A DNA stretch of 64,000 nucleotides from G963708325 sp963708325 (lineage in GTDB: Bacteria; Actinomycetota; Thermoleophilia; Solirubrobacterales; 70-9), in NCBI GenBank assembly GCA_963708325.1, contig OY970203.1, forward strand, positions 1,798,001 to 1,862,000. The letters run 5' to 3'. Every line of letters starts with the position of its first letter. Position 1 is the stretch's first letter. Both the position numbers and the translations under genes were made by a program. Shown here piece after piece: positions 49,426-60,885 of this stretch. The notes below the pieces were generated by a model. That model was not told where the DNA came from. It saw only the letters and a list, made by a program, of their open reading frames with translations, and did no database searches.

Positions 49426-50769
49426 ATGCGGAGATCCCTGCACGCCCTGGCGGCATTTGTCGCCCTACTGTGTCTCGGCGCCCTCGCCGCCCCGGCGTCC
49501 GCCGAGAAGGTCCTCTTCCTCCGCGACACCACGCACAACTTCGATTCCTACACGTGCGGGAGCTGCGCCTCCGACGCGGAGAAGGCGTGGATGCGCAGTC
49601 ACTACTGGCGCGTGCGGGCGTTCAGCCCGTGGTTCGACCGCTCCTTCGGCTCGCAGAGCGCGATCACCTGGTCGCCCCCGGCGCTCGCCTACATCGACCT
49701 CTACGCGATCTACCGCGACGATCGCTCCGATGGCGTGCCGGACACGTCGCTGATCGACAGCCATCCCGGCTGGGTATTTCGCGACGGCCCCGATGACCCA
49801 TCCACGACGGCGCGCGAGGGCAACCCCCTCTACATCCCCTGGAACTGCGCCGACTCGGCCCCGGGCTGTCCCGAGTTCGCCGGCAACTTCGAGAGCCCCG
49901 GCTTTCGGCGCTGGTGGATCGATCGCGCCGTCGAGCTCGTCGGTCACGGCTACCGGGGCATCTTCATCGACGACGTGAACATGGACTTCCGCGTCTCCGA
50001 CGGCAGCGAGCGCGCCGTCGTGCCGTGGGACCCGCGCACCGGCGCGCCGATGAGGCTCGAGAACTGGCGCAGCTACATGGCCACGTTCACCGAGGAGATC
50101 AAGCAGGCGCTGCCGAACGCGGAGATCATCCACAACGAGTTCTTCTGGCCGCCCGACGACGACAAGTACGTCCGGCGCCAGAACAAGGCGGCCACCTTCC
50201 TCGAGCTTGAGCGCGGCTTCGACGATCCGGGGCTGAACGGCCAGCCGGCCGCCAAGCAGTTCAGCTACCGTCGGCTTCTGCGCCACATCGTCGCCCTCCA
50301 CAAGCTCGGCAAGTCGGCGATCGAGGAGCCCGAGATGAGCCGTCCGATGGGCAACGGCCAGCCGCCCACGGTTGCCGTGGAGAGCGCGCGACGCGAGAAC
50401 TCGATCGCCGCCTACTACCTGATCCGGGCGCGACGCGACGCGATCGCCTCCGACTTCCAGAGCGATCCGCCGCGGTCGGGCTCGGCCAACGCCTGGTCCC
50501 CGATCTGGGAGACCAACCTCGGCGCGCCGCTGGGCGGGCGCTACACGTGGAATGGCGTGCTGCGCCGCGACTTCCAGCGCGGCTTCGTCCTCGTCAACCT
50601 TCCCCAGCAGCCGCAGCGCACGCTGGCGCTCGGCCGCACCTACCGGCGCCTCGACGGCAGCAGCGTCAACTCGGTGACCCTGCGGCGCACGCCGCCGTTC
50701 TGGCAGGCCCCGGCGCTCACCCCCGCCGAGGAGGCGGTCTCGCAGGGCGCCGTCCTGCTCAAGCCCTGA
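49426..50769 (+). CDS. Secreted putative glycoside hydrolase (GHL15-like)
   Basis: The 447-residue protein has a signal peptide (MRRSLHALAAFVALLCLG to about residue 28) and a TIM-barrel-like domain resembling hypothetical glycosyl hydrolase family 15. Conserved-looking acidic sites are GYRGIFIDDVNMDF, EIIHNEFFW and FLELERGFDDP. It probably cleaves a polysaccharide outside the cell; activity of this family is unproven. ATG 49426 gives the best signal peptide; TTG 49420 is in frame. It begins 50 bp after rpoC. Confidence 0.8.
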   Translation: MRRSLHALAAFVALLCLGALAAPASAEKVLFLRDTTHNFDSYTCGSCASDAEKAWMRSHYWRVRAFSPWFDRSFGSQSAITWSPPALAYIDLYAIYRDDRSDGVPDTSLIDSHPGWVFRDGPDDPSTTAREGNPLYIPWNCADSAPGCPEFAGNFESPGFRRWWIDRAVELVGHGYRGIFIDDVNMDFRVSDGSERAVVPWDPRTGAPMRLENWRSYMATFTEEIKQALPNAEIIHNEFFWPPDDDKYVRRQNKAATFLELERGFDDPGLNGQPAAKQFSYRRLLRHIVALHKLGKSAIEEPEMSRPMGNGQPPTVAVESARRENSIAAYYLIRARRDAIASDFQSDPPRSGSANAWSPIWETNLGAPLGGRYTWNGVLRRDFQRGFVLVNLPQQPQRTLALGRTYRRLDGSSVNSVTLRRTPPFWQAPALTPAEEAVSQGAVLLKP

Positions 50770-50807
50770 GCGGGCCCGCCGGCCACACCCGGCCGCCGTT
50801 TCGCCCT

Positions 50808-50826
50808 GCCCACCCGTAGGGTGGGC
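50808..50826. promoter_or_regulatory. Palindrome over the promoter of the ACT-domain gene
   Basis: GCCCACCC-gta-GGGTGGGC is a perfect 8-bp inverted repeat ending 2 nt before the GTG start. It contains TAGGGT (50817-50822), which stands 6 nt before that start and is a likely -10 for a leaderless transcript. Repressor binding there would block transcription. Confidence 0.5.
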
Positions 50827-50828
50827 GG

Positions 50829-51362
50829 GTGGTCCACTACGCGGTGAGCGCGATCGGGCGGGATCGGCCCGGCATCGTCGCCGGCCTGACCGGTGTGCTG
50901 CTGGAGGTCGGCGGCAACATCGAGGACTCGCACATGTCGATCCTGCGCGGCCACTTCGCGGTGATGCTGATCGTTGCCGTGCCGGACTCGGTCGAGAGCG
51001 GAGGTCTGGAATCCGCCCTCGGCGCCGTCCGCGACGAGCTGGGGCTCGAGGCGCTCGCGCTCAACCGCGTCGAGGAGGTCGATCCCGCCGCCGCCGGGGC
51101 CACCCACACACTGACCGTGTACGGCGCCGACCATCCCGGGATCGTCCACGCCGTCGCCGCGGCGCTCGCCGAGCGCGACGTCAACATCACCGACCTCGAC
51201 ACCCGCCTGGCGGGCGACGACGCCAACCCGCTCTACGTGGTGGTGATGGAGATCGTGGCCGGCGGGGCGGACACCGACGAGCTGTCGCGGGCGCTCGCGG
51301 CGGTCGCTGAGAGCGCCCACGTGGACGTCAGCCTGCGGCCGCTGGAGGTGGAGACCCTCTGA
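50829..51362 (+). CDS. Double ACT-domain regulatory protein (GcvR-like)
   Basis: The 177-residue protein consists of two ACT domains: [28 protein letters not shown] (quoted in part) at residue 5 and [30 protein letters not shown] near 95. Both show the DxPGIV turn that binds amino acids. Relatives include GcvR and other amino-acid-sensing proteins; no DNA-binding domain is present, so it acts through a partner. Its stop overlaps the likely CTG start of peptide deformylase. Confidence 0.85.
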   Translation: MVHYAVSAIGRDRPGIVAGLTGVLLEVGGNIEDSHMSILRGHFAVMLIVAVPDSVESGGLESALGAVRDELGLEALALNRVEEVDPAAAGATHTLTVYGADHPGIVHAVAAALAERDVNITDLDTRLAGDDANPLYVVVMEIVAGGADTDELSRALAAVAESAHVDVSLRPLEVETL

Positions 51363-51874
51363 CGATCCGACCGGTCCTCCTCTACCCGGACCGGCGGCTG
51401 AAGCAGGTCTCGGCGCCGGCCCAGGCGGGGGAAGTCGAGCGGGTGAGCGCCGACCTGATCGAGACGATGCGGTCCCTCCCCGGCTGCGTCGGCCTCGCCG
51501 CGCCGCAGATCGGCGAGCCGGTGCGGATCGCGGTGGTGGACGTGCGCGGCCACCCGCGCGCCGAGATAGACAGCGGCCTGCTGGTGCTGGCGAACCCGCG
51601 TGTCGCCGATCGCGAGGGCTCCGAGGTCGGCCGCGAGGGCTGCTACAGCGTCCCCGACCTGACCGCGAACGTCCGCCGCGCCACCCGCGTGGTGGTCGCC
51701 CACGCGGGCGGCTCGGTCGAATGCAGGGGCTTCGAGGCGCGCTGCGTGCAGCACGAGATCGACCACCTGGACGGGGTCCTGTTCCTCGACCGCGTCGAGT
51801 CGCTGGTCGACGACGTTTTCCGCCGCGTCGCGGCGGGGCGCCCGCCCGGCGAGCCGGGCCTCAGTCGCGGCTGA
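51359..51874 (+). CDS. def: Peptide deformylase, probable CTG start
   Basis: The enzyme removes formyl groups from new proteins. All three motifs are present: [15 protein letters not shown] (Cys metal ligand) and [11 protein letters not shown] (two His ligands and Glu). The first ATG/GTG/TTG in frame is GTG 51443, inside the domain, but the conserved N-terminal [16 protein letters not shown] is encoded upstream. CTG 51359, overlapping the previous TGA (CTGA), has GGAGGTGGAG ending 5 nt before it and gives a 171-residue protein. I take CTG as the start; translational coupling is likely. Confidence 0.85.
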   Translation: MTIRPVLLYPDRRLKQVSAPAQAGEVERVSADLIETMRSLPGCVGLAAPQIGEPVRIAVVDVRGHPRAEIDSGLLVLANPRVADREGSEVGREGCYSVPDLTANVRRATRVVVAHAGGSVECRGFEARCVQHEIDHLDGVLFLDRVESLVDDVFRRVAAGRPPGEPGLSRG

Positions 51875-52178
51875 TCGGCTCGGGGGCCGCCTCACGCCGG
51901 CGCAGCCGCGCCGGCGCCGGCCGGCGCACCACCCGCAGACGCCCGCCGGGCGGACACCCCGGAAGCGGCAACAGATCGGGCGCGTGGGGCCCGCGCCGCG
52001 GCCCTCGCGGCGATCGCGGCTCGCGCCGCCAGCGGCGGAAGCCGCCGTCGTCCTCGTCCAGGCCTTCCTCGGCGATCGGCTCGGCCCGCGCCGCCCACCA
52101 CACCAGCCAGAGCGCCGCCAGCACCGGGATCTTGAGCACGACGGCGAGGAAGAAGATCGGCCAGAAGCCGTCCATCAA
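51861..52178 (-). CDS. Small membrane protein with basic tail
   Basis: The 105-residue product has one N-terminal transmembrane helix ([25 protein letters not shown], about residues 4-28), an acidic patch and an Arg/Pro-rich tail. No family is recognised. GGGGAG precedes ATG 52175/52178 and supports translation. Its 3' end overlaps the end of def by 14 bp on the other strand. The tail may be partly constrained by that overlap. Confidence 0.55.
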   Translation of the reverse strand: MMDGFWPIFFLAVVLKIPVLAALWLVWWAARAEPIAEEGLDEDDGGFRRWRREPRSPRGPRRGPHAPDLLPLPGCPPGGRLRVVRRPAPARLRRREAAPEPISRD

Positions 52179-52224
52179 CGCTCCCCATCCATCGGCTCGC
52201 AGTCTAGCCCACTCTCGATCGGGC

Positions 52225-52725
52225 TCAGGCGGGGGAGAAGCCGCTCTCGGCCCAGGCGATCAGCGCCTCGGTCTGGGCGTCCGTGAGGCCGACGTGCGAC
52301 TCGGTGGGGACGAGCAGGGTCGGCGCGGCCCGCTCGTCGGCCCACTCGCTGCACTCCTGGTCGATCGAGTCGTCGATCCAGGCGAGCGGCCGCTCCCCGG
52401 AGAACTTGCCGAGCGGCCCCAGCTTCCAGTGGGCCGAGCCGAAGCGGGCGGCGCCATCGAAGCTGATGTGGGGCAGCTCGGGAATGCCGAGGAGGAGCGG
52501 AAGCACCTCGTTGGCCCGGTCCTCCCACCCTGTTGCCCAAACGAGCTCGTAATGCTCGGTCAGCCGCCGCAGGCGCTGGCCGACCCCCGCGGAGATGCAG
52601 TGCACGACGCCGTCGATCAGATGGAGCTCGCCGGGGGCATCCGTGAGGGACTCGGGGAACCCGAACAGGCTGATCACGCCGTCCACGTCGACGGCGAGAA
52701 TCGGGGGCTGGGTCTCGCGCTCCAC
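52225..52725 (-). CDS. HAD-like hydrolase-domain protein
   Basis: The 166-residue protein has HAD motifs: [15 protein letters not shown] (motif I, nucleophile Asp), [12 protein letters not shown] (Thr of motif II) and [10 protein letters not shown] (motif IV acidic pair). It resembles the HAD_SAK_2 family of nucleic-acid-repair-associated phosphatase domains. GTG 52725 is chosen because TACCCT (52732-52737, minus strand) lies 6 nt upstream and the fold begins right after. It is divergent from rpsL. Confidence 0.8.
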   Translation of the reverse strand: MERETQPPILAVDVDGVISLFGFPESLTDAPGELHLIDGVVHCISAGVGQRLRRLTEHYELVWATGWEDRANEVLPLLLGIPELPHISFDGAARFGSAHWKLGPLGKFSGERPLAWIDDSIDQECSEWADERAAPTLLVPTESHVGLTDAQTEALIAWAESGFSPA

Positions 52726-52767
52726 GGCGGCAGGGTAGATGAGGCGGCGTCTGTACCATTGCCGGCC

Positions 52768-53160
52768 TTGCCTAACACGAACCAACTCGTGCGAAAGGGC
52801 CGCAACCGGCCCAAGAAGAAGGTCTCCACCCCCGGCCTGAAGTCCGGCCAGGGGCGCAAGCGGCGGATCGCAGCGCCCCAGCGCCGCGGCGTCTGCACGC
52901 GCGTCTACACGGCGACGCCGAAGAAGCCGAACTCGGCCCTTCGCAAGGTGGCGCGGGTGCGACTGACGAACGGCATGGAGGTGACGAGCTACATCCCCGG
53001 CGAGGGCCACAACCTGCAGGAGCACTCGGTCGTCCTCGTGCGCGGCGGCCGCGTCAAGGACCTTCCGGGCGTTCGCTACAAGGTCGTGCGCGGCACCCTC
53101 GACGCCTCCGGCGTCTCCGACCGCAAGCAGGCCCGCTCGCAGTACGGCGTGAAGCGGTGA
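52768..53160 (+). CDS. rpsL: Ribosomal protein S12
   Basis: S12 sits in the decoding centre. The 130-residue protein reads (M)[17 protein letters not shown], with the conserved [13 protein letters not shown] and [13 protein letters not shown], the lysine positions linked to streptomycin response being unmutated. The start is TTG 52768. No Shine-Dalgarno is visible; TACCAT (52754-52759) ends 8 nt upstream, so the message may be nearly leaderless. It heads the str operon. Confidence 0.97.
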   Translation: MPNTNQLVRKGRNRPKKKVSTPGLKSGQGRKRRIAAPQRRGVCTRVYTATPKKPNSALRKVARVRLTNGMEVTSYIPGEGHNLQEHSVVLVRGGRVKDLPGVRYKVVRGTLDASGVSDRKQARSQYGVKR

Positions 53161-53215
53161 GCGAAACGGTCGCCCCCACCTGCCGGGCCCATCCCGCGCG
53201 TCGGACGCAGCGCTG

Positions 53216-53686
53216 ATGCCGCGCCGCTCCCAGGCCCAGATCCGCCCCGGCGAGCCCGACTCGCGCTATCGCAGCCGCCTCGTCCAGCAGGTCGTCAACA
53301 AGGTGATGGTGGACGGCAAGAAGTCGCTGGCCGAGGGGATCGTCTACGACGCCCTCGCGATCGTGGGGGAGCGCTCGGGGCAGTCGCCCGTCGACCAGCT
53401 CGACGCCGCGATCAAGCAGCTCACGCCGGTGCTCGAGGTGCGCTCCCGCCGCGTCGGCGGCGCCACCTATCAGGTGCCGGTCGAGGTCCCCGCCCGCAGG
53501 GCCCGCACGCTCGCCGTGCGCTGGCTCGTCCAGTTCGCCCGCAGCCGCCGCGAGAAGTCGATGGCCGACCGGCTCGCCAACGAGATCCTCGACGCGATCA
53601 ACCAGCAGGGCGGCGCCTACAAGCGCAAGGACGACATCTACCGCATGGCCCAGGCCAACAAGGCCTTCGCGCACTACCGCTGGTAA
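53216..53686 (+). CDS. rpsG: Ribosomal protein S7
   Basis: S7 nucleates the 30S head. The 156-residue protein starts [18 protein letters not shown] and contains [39 protein letters not shown] and the C-terminal FAHYRW, all typical. It follows rpsL by 55 bp. Downstream, where fusA normally follows directly, 2.7 kb of other sequence intervenes. Confidence 0.97.
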   Translation: MPRRSQAQIRPGEPDSRYRSRLVQQVVNKVMVDGKKSLAEGIVYDALAIVGERSGQSPVDQLDAAIKQLTPVLEVRSRRVGGATYQVPVEVPARRARTLAVRWLVQFARSRREKSMADRLANEILDAINQQGGAYKRKDDIYRMAQANKAFAHYRW

Positions 53687-53923
53687 AGCGCTCGGACTCC
53701 GCCCACAGGAGCACGCTGCAAACCGTCGCCTGGCGTTGTCCTCGGTCGGCTTCGGTCACGCACGCATCCAGTGCGCTCCCTCGCCGGCCTCCCCTGCGTC
53801 CCAGCCAGGCTCGTTTTCGGCGCCTTCCGGCCATGCCGATCAGGCTGCGTCGACCGACTGCTCGATTTTCGTGCCTTTCGCAATATGCCGGCAGCACCGC
53901 ACTCGACCCCCCGGAACCGACGA

Positions 53924-53960
53924 ATGCGGTATTGACGTCGTATATCGGCGTTAATTCCGC
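53924..53960. repeat. Imperfect inverted repeat with 13-nt arms
   Basis: TGCGGTATTGACG pairs with CGTTAATTCCGCA (11 of 13) across an 11-nt loop containing TATATC. It may be an RNA hairpin, a protein site or one copy of a dispersed palindromic element. Confidence 0.5.
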
Positions 53961-54034
53961 ACTCGGCGTTGAGTAGGCCTCGAGTGTGGCGCCCCCCGGA
54001 CACAGCCCCCACCCCCAACCGTCCATTCCCCTTT

Positions 54035-54150
54035 TACCCAGCCGCTTTCCCCCCGCCAATCGAACCCCGCCTACCCGGCCGCTTTTTCTCTCCCGCGAAT
54101 CGAAACCCGCCTACCCAGCCGCTTTTCACCCTCCCGCCAAGCGAAACCCG
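54035..54150. repeat. Three imperfect tandem repeats of 37-40 bp
   Basis: Units start at 54035, 54072 and 54112. Each begins TACCCRGCCGCTTT and ends with a CCCGC-AATCGAA-CCC-like segment. On the minus strand the units lie just after the stop codon of the gene at 54176. Confidence 0.75.
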
Positions 54151-54175
54151 ACGACGAACGAAACGAGCCGCCGGG

Positions 54176-54823
54176 CTAGTCGCTCGCCCGCCGGCGCCTC
54201 GCGGCTCGCCTGGCGGCGAGCTCCCGCTCGCGGCGGTGGGCGGCGGCGGTGGCGCGGCTGCGCGGGGCGGGCTCGGAGTCGCGGGATTCGCTCGACGCCG
54301 CCGCGCGGGTCGCGGCGCGCGTCGAGTCGTCCCGGCCGGGGACGATCGCGGCGAGCTGCTCCGGCCGCAGGGTGGCGAGGGCGCCGCCGGAGACCGCCAG
54401 CGCGAGGGCGCCGAGCATCTCCATCCAGAAGCCGGAAACCGGATAGGCCTTCAGGTCGCCGTAGACCGGCCCGGGCGTGTTGCTGAACAGCGACCCGGGC
54501 GTCCCCTCCTGGTTGACGTGGGGGAGGTCGTTGACGAGGAAGATGAAGAGCGCGATCGCGCCCGTGACCCCCACCGCGACCGCGGCGGGCTTCGACCCCG
54601 TCAGCACGACGACCATCACGGCGACGATCGCGAAGACGGCGAGCACTAGCAGGGCGTACTGGTGGCGATCGCCGGCGTGCAGAAGGCCCCCCTCGACCGT
54701 CTCGCCGCCGGGCGGCCGCAGCGCGAACGTGTTCATCAGCTCCGAAGCCCCGAGCACGATCGCCGACGCCAGGCAGGCGAGCGGCAGCAGGTACTCGACC
54801 CGCAGGACGGACCGCGGCCTCAC
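54176..54823 (-). CDS. Four-helix membrane protein of unknown function (A)
   Basis: The 215-residue protein has four transmembrane helices within residues 10-150 and an Arg/Ala/Ser-rich cytoplasmic tail of 55 residues. Between helices 3 and 4 lies FLVNDLPHVNQEGTPG and helix 4 starts GFWMEMLG. The neighbouring gene has matching features (AIDLPQGLDEGTAA, GFWVQLTA), so the two look paralogous. GTG 54823 overlaps the upstream gene by four bases. Function is unknown; both genes sit backwards inside the str operon. Confidence 0.72.
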   Translation of the reverse strand: MRPRSVLRVEYLLPLACLASAIVLGASELMNTFALRPPGGETVEGGLLHAGDRHQYALLVLAVFAIVAVMVVVLTGSKPAAVAVGVTGAIALFIFLVNDLPHVNQEGTPGSLFSNTPGPVYGDLKAYPVSGFWMEMLGALALAVSGGALATLRPEQLAAIVPGRDDSTRAATRAAASSESRDSEPAPRSRATAAAHRRERELAARRAARRRRASD

Positions 54824-56148
54824 GTGCTCCCCTCCGCCAGGCGCGAGCGGCGCGTCCGCGCCGGCCGGGGTCGCCGCGCCGCGGCGTCGCTGGACCGCTT
54901 CGCAACCCCCTCGCGCCGCACGTACTCCGCGATCAGCAGGCCGAGCGCCACCAGCGTGGCCGAAGCGGTGAGCTGCACCCAGAAGCCCCCGAGCAGCTCT
55001 GCGTGGGCACCGGCGAAGTCGCGGGCGGCCGTCCCCTCGTCGAGTCCCTGGGGAAGATCGATCGCGAGGCTGACGATGACCCCGACCGCCCCAAGGCCGG
55101 ACAGCACCCGGCCCAGCTGCCAGCGGCGACCGACCACGCAGCGGAACAGCACGTAGAGCGCCGCGGCCGCGACGATCAGCAGCACGATCGAGTGCGGCGA
55201 GAGCGGATTGGCCTTCGCCGTCTGGGGAGCGGGGGCGACGTTCTCGACGGCGCCGTAGAAGGGGCTTCCGACCGCGACGCCGCGGTAGTCGGAGAACTGC
55301 GACGCGATCAGCAGCACGATCGCGGCCAGCGCGGTCAGGCCGACGACGCGATCGGGGCGCGCCGCCTTCGCGCTGGCGTCGATCGCCCGGCGCGATGCCG
55401 CGGCCACCGCGACCGCGAGGATCGCGACGCGGCGTCCGGCGCCCTTCAGCCCGCGCGCCGTCGTCCGGCCGGCGCGCGTCGCCAGGCCCCGCGCGCGCCT
55501 CGTGCCGCGCCCCGTCGTGCGGGACGCTCGGCGCAGCGGTCCCCGGGCCGCCGCCCCGGTAGCGCGCAGGCCCTCGCCCGATGCCCGCCGGGCGGACCGC
55601 GATGCCCGACGAGCCGAGACCAGCGCGCGGCGCCGTGCCTCGGCGCGCTCGCTGCGCGCCCGGTCGGCCCTGGCGGCGCGACCGGCGTCCCTGCCCTCGC
55701 GGTCACGGCCAGGGCGGCCTGCGGCTTCCTCGCCCCGCCGCTGCTTTTCGGCCTTCTGCGCGCGACGCTTCTCTGCCCGGGAGACCCGCCGCGGCCGCTC
55801 GGGCCTGGCGGCGCGTCCCGGCCTCTTCTCGGCGCGGCGCTGCCTCTCGGCTTTCTGCGCGCGGCGCTTGTCCGCCCGGGAGACCCGCCGGGGCTCGTCG
55901 GACCTGGCGGAGCGGCGCGAGCCCTCGGCCTTGGCGGATCGCGGCCCGTCCTCGGCGGCGGAGGCACCCGCATCCGCGCTCGCGGCGCGAATCGGCTCGT
56001 CCGGTCGCTCGCGGCGCGGCCTCTCGACCTTCTCGCCGGCCCGCCGGCGGCGGTCCATCAGCGCCCGGATCCGGGGCAGGATCCGCCGCCGTGTCGGCCG
56101 TTTCCGTCGCCTCTGTGTGGGCCTCCTGCCCCTTTGGGATGGGCTCAT
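54820..56148 (-). CDS. Membrane protein with long Arg-rich N-terminal region (B)
   Basis: The 442-residue protein begins with about 260 residues dominated by Arg, Ala, Glu and Lys, including two near-identical copies of PRRVSRAEKRRAQKAE. Four transmembrane helices follow in about residues 265-425, then a short basic tail. The membrane part resembles protein A in layout and loop sequence. The basic region could bind nucleic acid, ribosomes or lipid head groups; that is speculation. Its stop overlaps the GTG of gene A (GTGA). Confidence 0.7.
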   Translation of the reverse strand: MSPSQRGRRPTQRRRKRPTRRRILPRIRALMDRRRRAGEKVERPRRERPDEPIRAASADAGASAAEDGPRSAKAEGSRRSARSDEPRRVSRADKRRAQKAERQRRAEKRPGRAARPERPRRVSRAEKRRAQKAEKQRRGEEAAGRPGRDREGRDAGRAARADRARSERAEARRRALVSARRASRSARRASGEGLRATGAAARGPLRRASRTTGRGTRRARGLATRAGRTTARGLKGAGRRVAILAVAVAAASRRAIDASAKAARPDRVVGLTALAAIVLLIASQFSDYRGVAVGSPFYGAVENVAPAPQTAKANPLSPHSIVLLIVAAAALYVLFRCVVGRRWQLGRVLSGLGAVGVIVSLAIDLPQGLDEGTAARDFAGAHAELLGGFWVQLTASATLVALGLLIAEYVRREGVAKRSSDAAARRPRPARTRRSRLAEGST

Positions 56149-56269
56149 GCCTCTGCTATGATCACGCGTCGCTCACGCCTGGCTTCCAGAGGGAGCCCGG
56201 CGGCAATCCGTTCGATGGAGAGGCGCACCATATAGGCGTTCGACTGGGTCACCGAAGCGCTGCGCTCTG

Positions 56270-56289
56270 GGCCCTGACGGGCCTTTTTT
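56270..56289 (+). terminator. Terminator-like hairpin in the fusA leader
   Basis: GGCCC-tgac-GGGCC is followed by six T residues, oriented with fusA and located 86 nt before its start. Since the nearest upstream plus-strand gene ends 2.6 kb earlier, it is more likely an attenuator of fusA than a terminator of another gene. TATAGG near 56231 is a possible -10. Confidence 0.6.
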
Positions 56290-56374
56290 GTGCGCCGAAC
56301 GCAGCGCCGCAGCATCCGTTCCTCCTCCATCGGCAAACGCATCAAGCAACAGACAGACAACACTTTACGCACCA

Positions 56375-58483
<2,109 letters not shown>

Positions 58484-58544
58484 TCGCTCGCCACCACCAC
58501 CTGCCGGGCGCGGCGCCAGACCGCGCCACGCACAATCAGATGGC

Positions 58545-58550
58545 TATTCT
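58545..58550 (+). promoter_or_regulatory. -10 element upstream of tuf
   Basis: TATTCT in GCTATTCTT matches the sequence before rpmG. It lies 75 nt upstream of tuf and suggests that tuf has its own promoter besides read-through from fusA. Confidence 0.45.
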
Positions 58551-58624
58551 TCACCGGTTCGCCCACGGGCGGACCAGGCACCAAGAGACGCCAGAGAGCC
58601 CCTAAGACCCTTCAAAGGAGCGAG

Positions 58625-59809
<1,185 letters not shown>

Positions 59810-59816
59810 CCCAAGG

Positions 59817-59841
59817 GGCGGGCCTGGCGGCCCGCCTCTTT
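59817..59841 (+). terminator. Terminator-like hairpin after tuf
   Basis: GGCGGGCC-tggc-GGCCCGCC is a perfect 8-bp stem followed by TCTTT, 7 nt past the tuf stop codon. It separates the str genes from the S10 operon. Confidence 0.65.
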
Positions 59842-59947
59842 CGCGACCGGCGACGGTCGCGAGCGACAACCGCAAGACATACGACCGGGGCGGCGCCCCA
59901 CAGGGGTGGCGCCCCAACTGCGCAAGGACCCGCAACCAGGCACGAAA
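59842..59947 (+). promoter_or_regulatory. Structured leader before the S10 operon
   Basis: CGCGACCG-gcga-CGGTCGCG (59842-59861) forms a second perfect hairpin. Two near-identical 14-mers, GGGGCGGCGCCCCA (59887) and GGGGTGGCGCCCCA (59903), could form alternative hairpins. This may be an autoregulatory leader, as in S10 operons controlled by L4 elsewhere, but no known class is recognised. Confidence 0.4.
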
Positions 59948-60268
59948 GTGGCAACAGCAACCGCAAGCAAGATCAGGATCCGGCTGAAGGCGTACGACCA
60001 CGACGCCATAGATCGGGCTGCGCGCGAGATCGTCGAGACCGCCGAGCGGACCGGCGCCACGGTCTCGGGGCCGGTGCCGCTGCCCACGGAGAAGCACGTC
60101 TACTGCGTGATCCGCTCGCCGTTCAAGGACAAGGACTCGCGCGAGCACTTCGAGATCCGCATCCACAAGCGCCTGATCGACATCAACCAGCCGACGCCGA
60201 AGACGGTCGACTCGCTTCAGCGCCTGGAGGCGCTGCCGGCCGGCGTCGACATCGAGATCCGGTTGTGA
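59948..60268 (+). CDS. rpsJ: Ribosomal protein S10
   Basis: The 106-residue 30S protein (also the NusE transcription factor) reads [20 protein letters not shown], then [16 protein letters not shown] and [20 protein letters not shown] 59948 gives the family N-terminus. It opens the S10 operon; its TGA overlaps the rplC ATG. Confidence 0.97.
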   Translation: MATATASKIRIRLKAYDHDAIDRAAREIVETAERTGATVSGPVPLPTEKHVYCVIRSPFKDKDSREHFEIRIHKRLIDINQPTPKTVDSLQRLEALPAGVDIEIRL

Positions 60269-60885
60269 TGCCCGTCATCGTCGGACGCAAGCTCGGCATG
60301 ACCCAGGTCTTCGGCGACGACGGGACCGTGCTGCCCGTCACCGTGATCGAGGCCGGGCCCTGTCCGGTGACCGCGGTGCGGGATCCGGAGCGCGACGGCT
60401 ATCACGCCGTCCAGCTCGCCTTCGGCGCCACCGAGGAGCGCAAGCTGACCAAGGCCCGGCTGGGCCACCTGAAGAAGGCCGGCGCCGGGCCGATGCGGAC
60501 GCTGGTCGAGTTCCGCGACCCCGACGGCGACTTCCAGATCGGCGAGGAGGTCACCGTCGAGTCGTTCGAGCCGGGACAGCGCGTGAAGGTCTCGGGCGCG
60601 TCCATCGGCAAGGGATTCCAGGGAACGGTGCGCCGCCACGGGTTCAGCCGCGGCCCCACCTCCCACGGCTCGCACAATGTCCGCGCCCCCGGGTCGGTCG
60701 GCGCCAGCGCCGATCCGGCGCGCGTGTTTGCGGGGATGCGGATGCCGGGCCGGATGGGGGGCGGGCGGGTCACCCAGCGCGGGCTCGAGATCGTCGACGT
60801 CGACGCCGAGCGCAACCTCCTGCTCGTCAAGGGGTCGGTCCCCGGAGCCCGCAACGCCACCGTCGAGGTGCGCAGCGATGGCTAG
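60268..60885 (+). CDS. rplC: Ribosomal protein L3
   Basis: L3 approaches the peptidyl transferase centre. The 205-residue protein starts [19 protein letters not shown] and has [24 protein letters not shown] (quoted in part) and [22 protein letters not shown] 60268 shares its A with the rpsJ stop; GTG 60265 is also in frame. It overlaps rplD by 8 bp. Confidence 0.97.
   Translation: MPVIVGRKLGMTQVFGDDGTVLPVTVIEAGPCPVTAVRDPERDGYHAVQLAFGATEERKLTKARLGHLKKAGAGPMRTLVEFRDPDGDFQIGEEVTVESFEPGQRVKVSGASIGKGFQGTVRRHGFSRGPTSHGSHNVRAPGSVGASADPARVFAGMRMPGRMGGGRVTQRGLEIVDVDAERNLLLVKGSVPGARNATVEVRSDG

Larger units (their letters stand above)
53687..54175. other. 489-bp gene-free interval after rpsG
   Basis: No credible coding region is seen on either strand; the longest frame lacks family features. 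The interval is locally less GC-rich. It holds a 13-bp imperfect inverted repeat (53924-53960), a direct repeat CCGCACTCG at 53896 and 53956 (60 bp apart), and a three-copy C-rich tandem repeat (54035-54150). No obvious T-tract terminator for rpsL-rpsG is found. Confidence 0.6.

Noticed and set aside
53674..54018. 115-codon reading frame on the minus strand in the gap after rpsG
   Set aside because: It overlaps the rpsG end, has no family features, no ribosome binding site, and passes through the inverted repeat; it is most likely a chance frame in GC-rich DNA.
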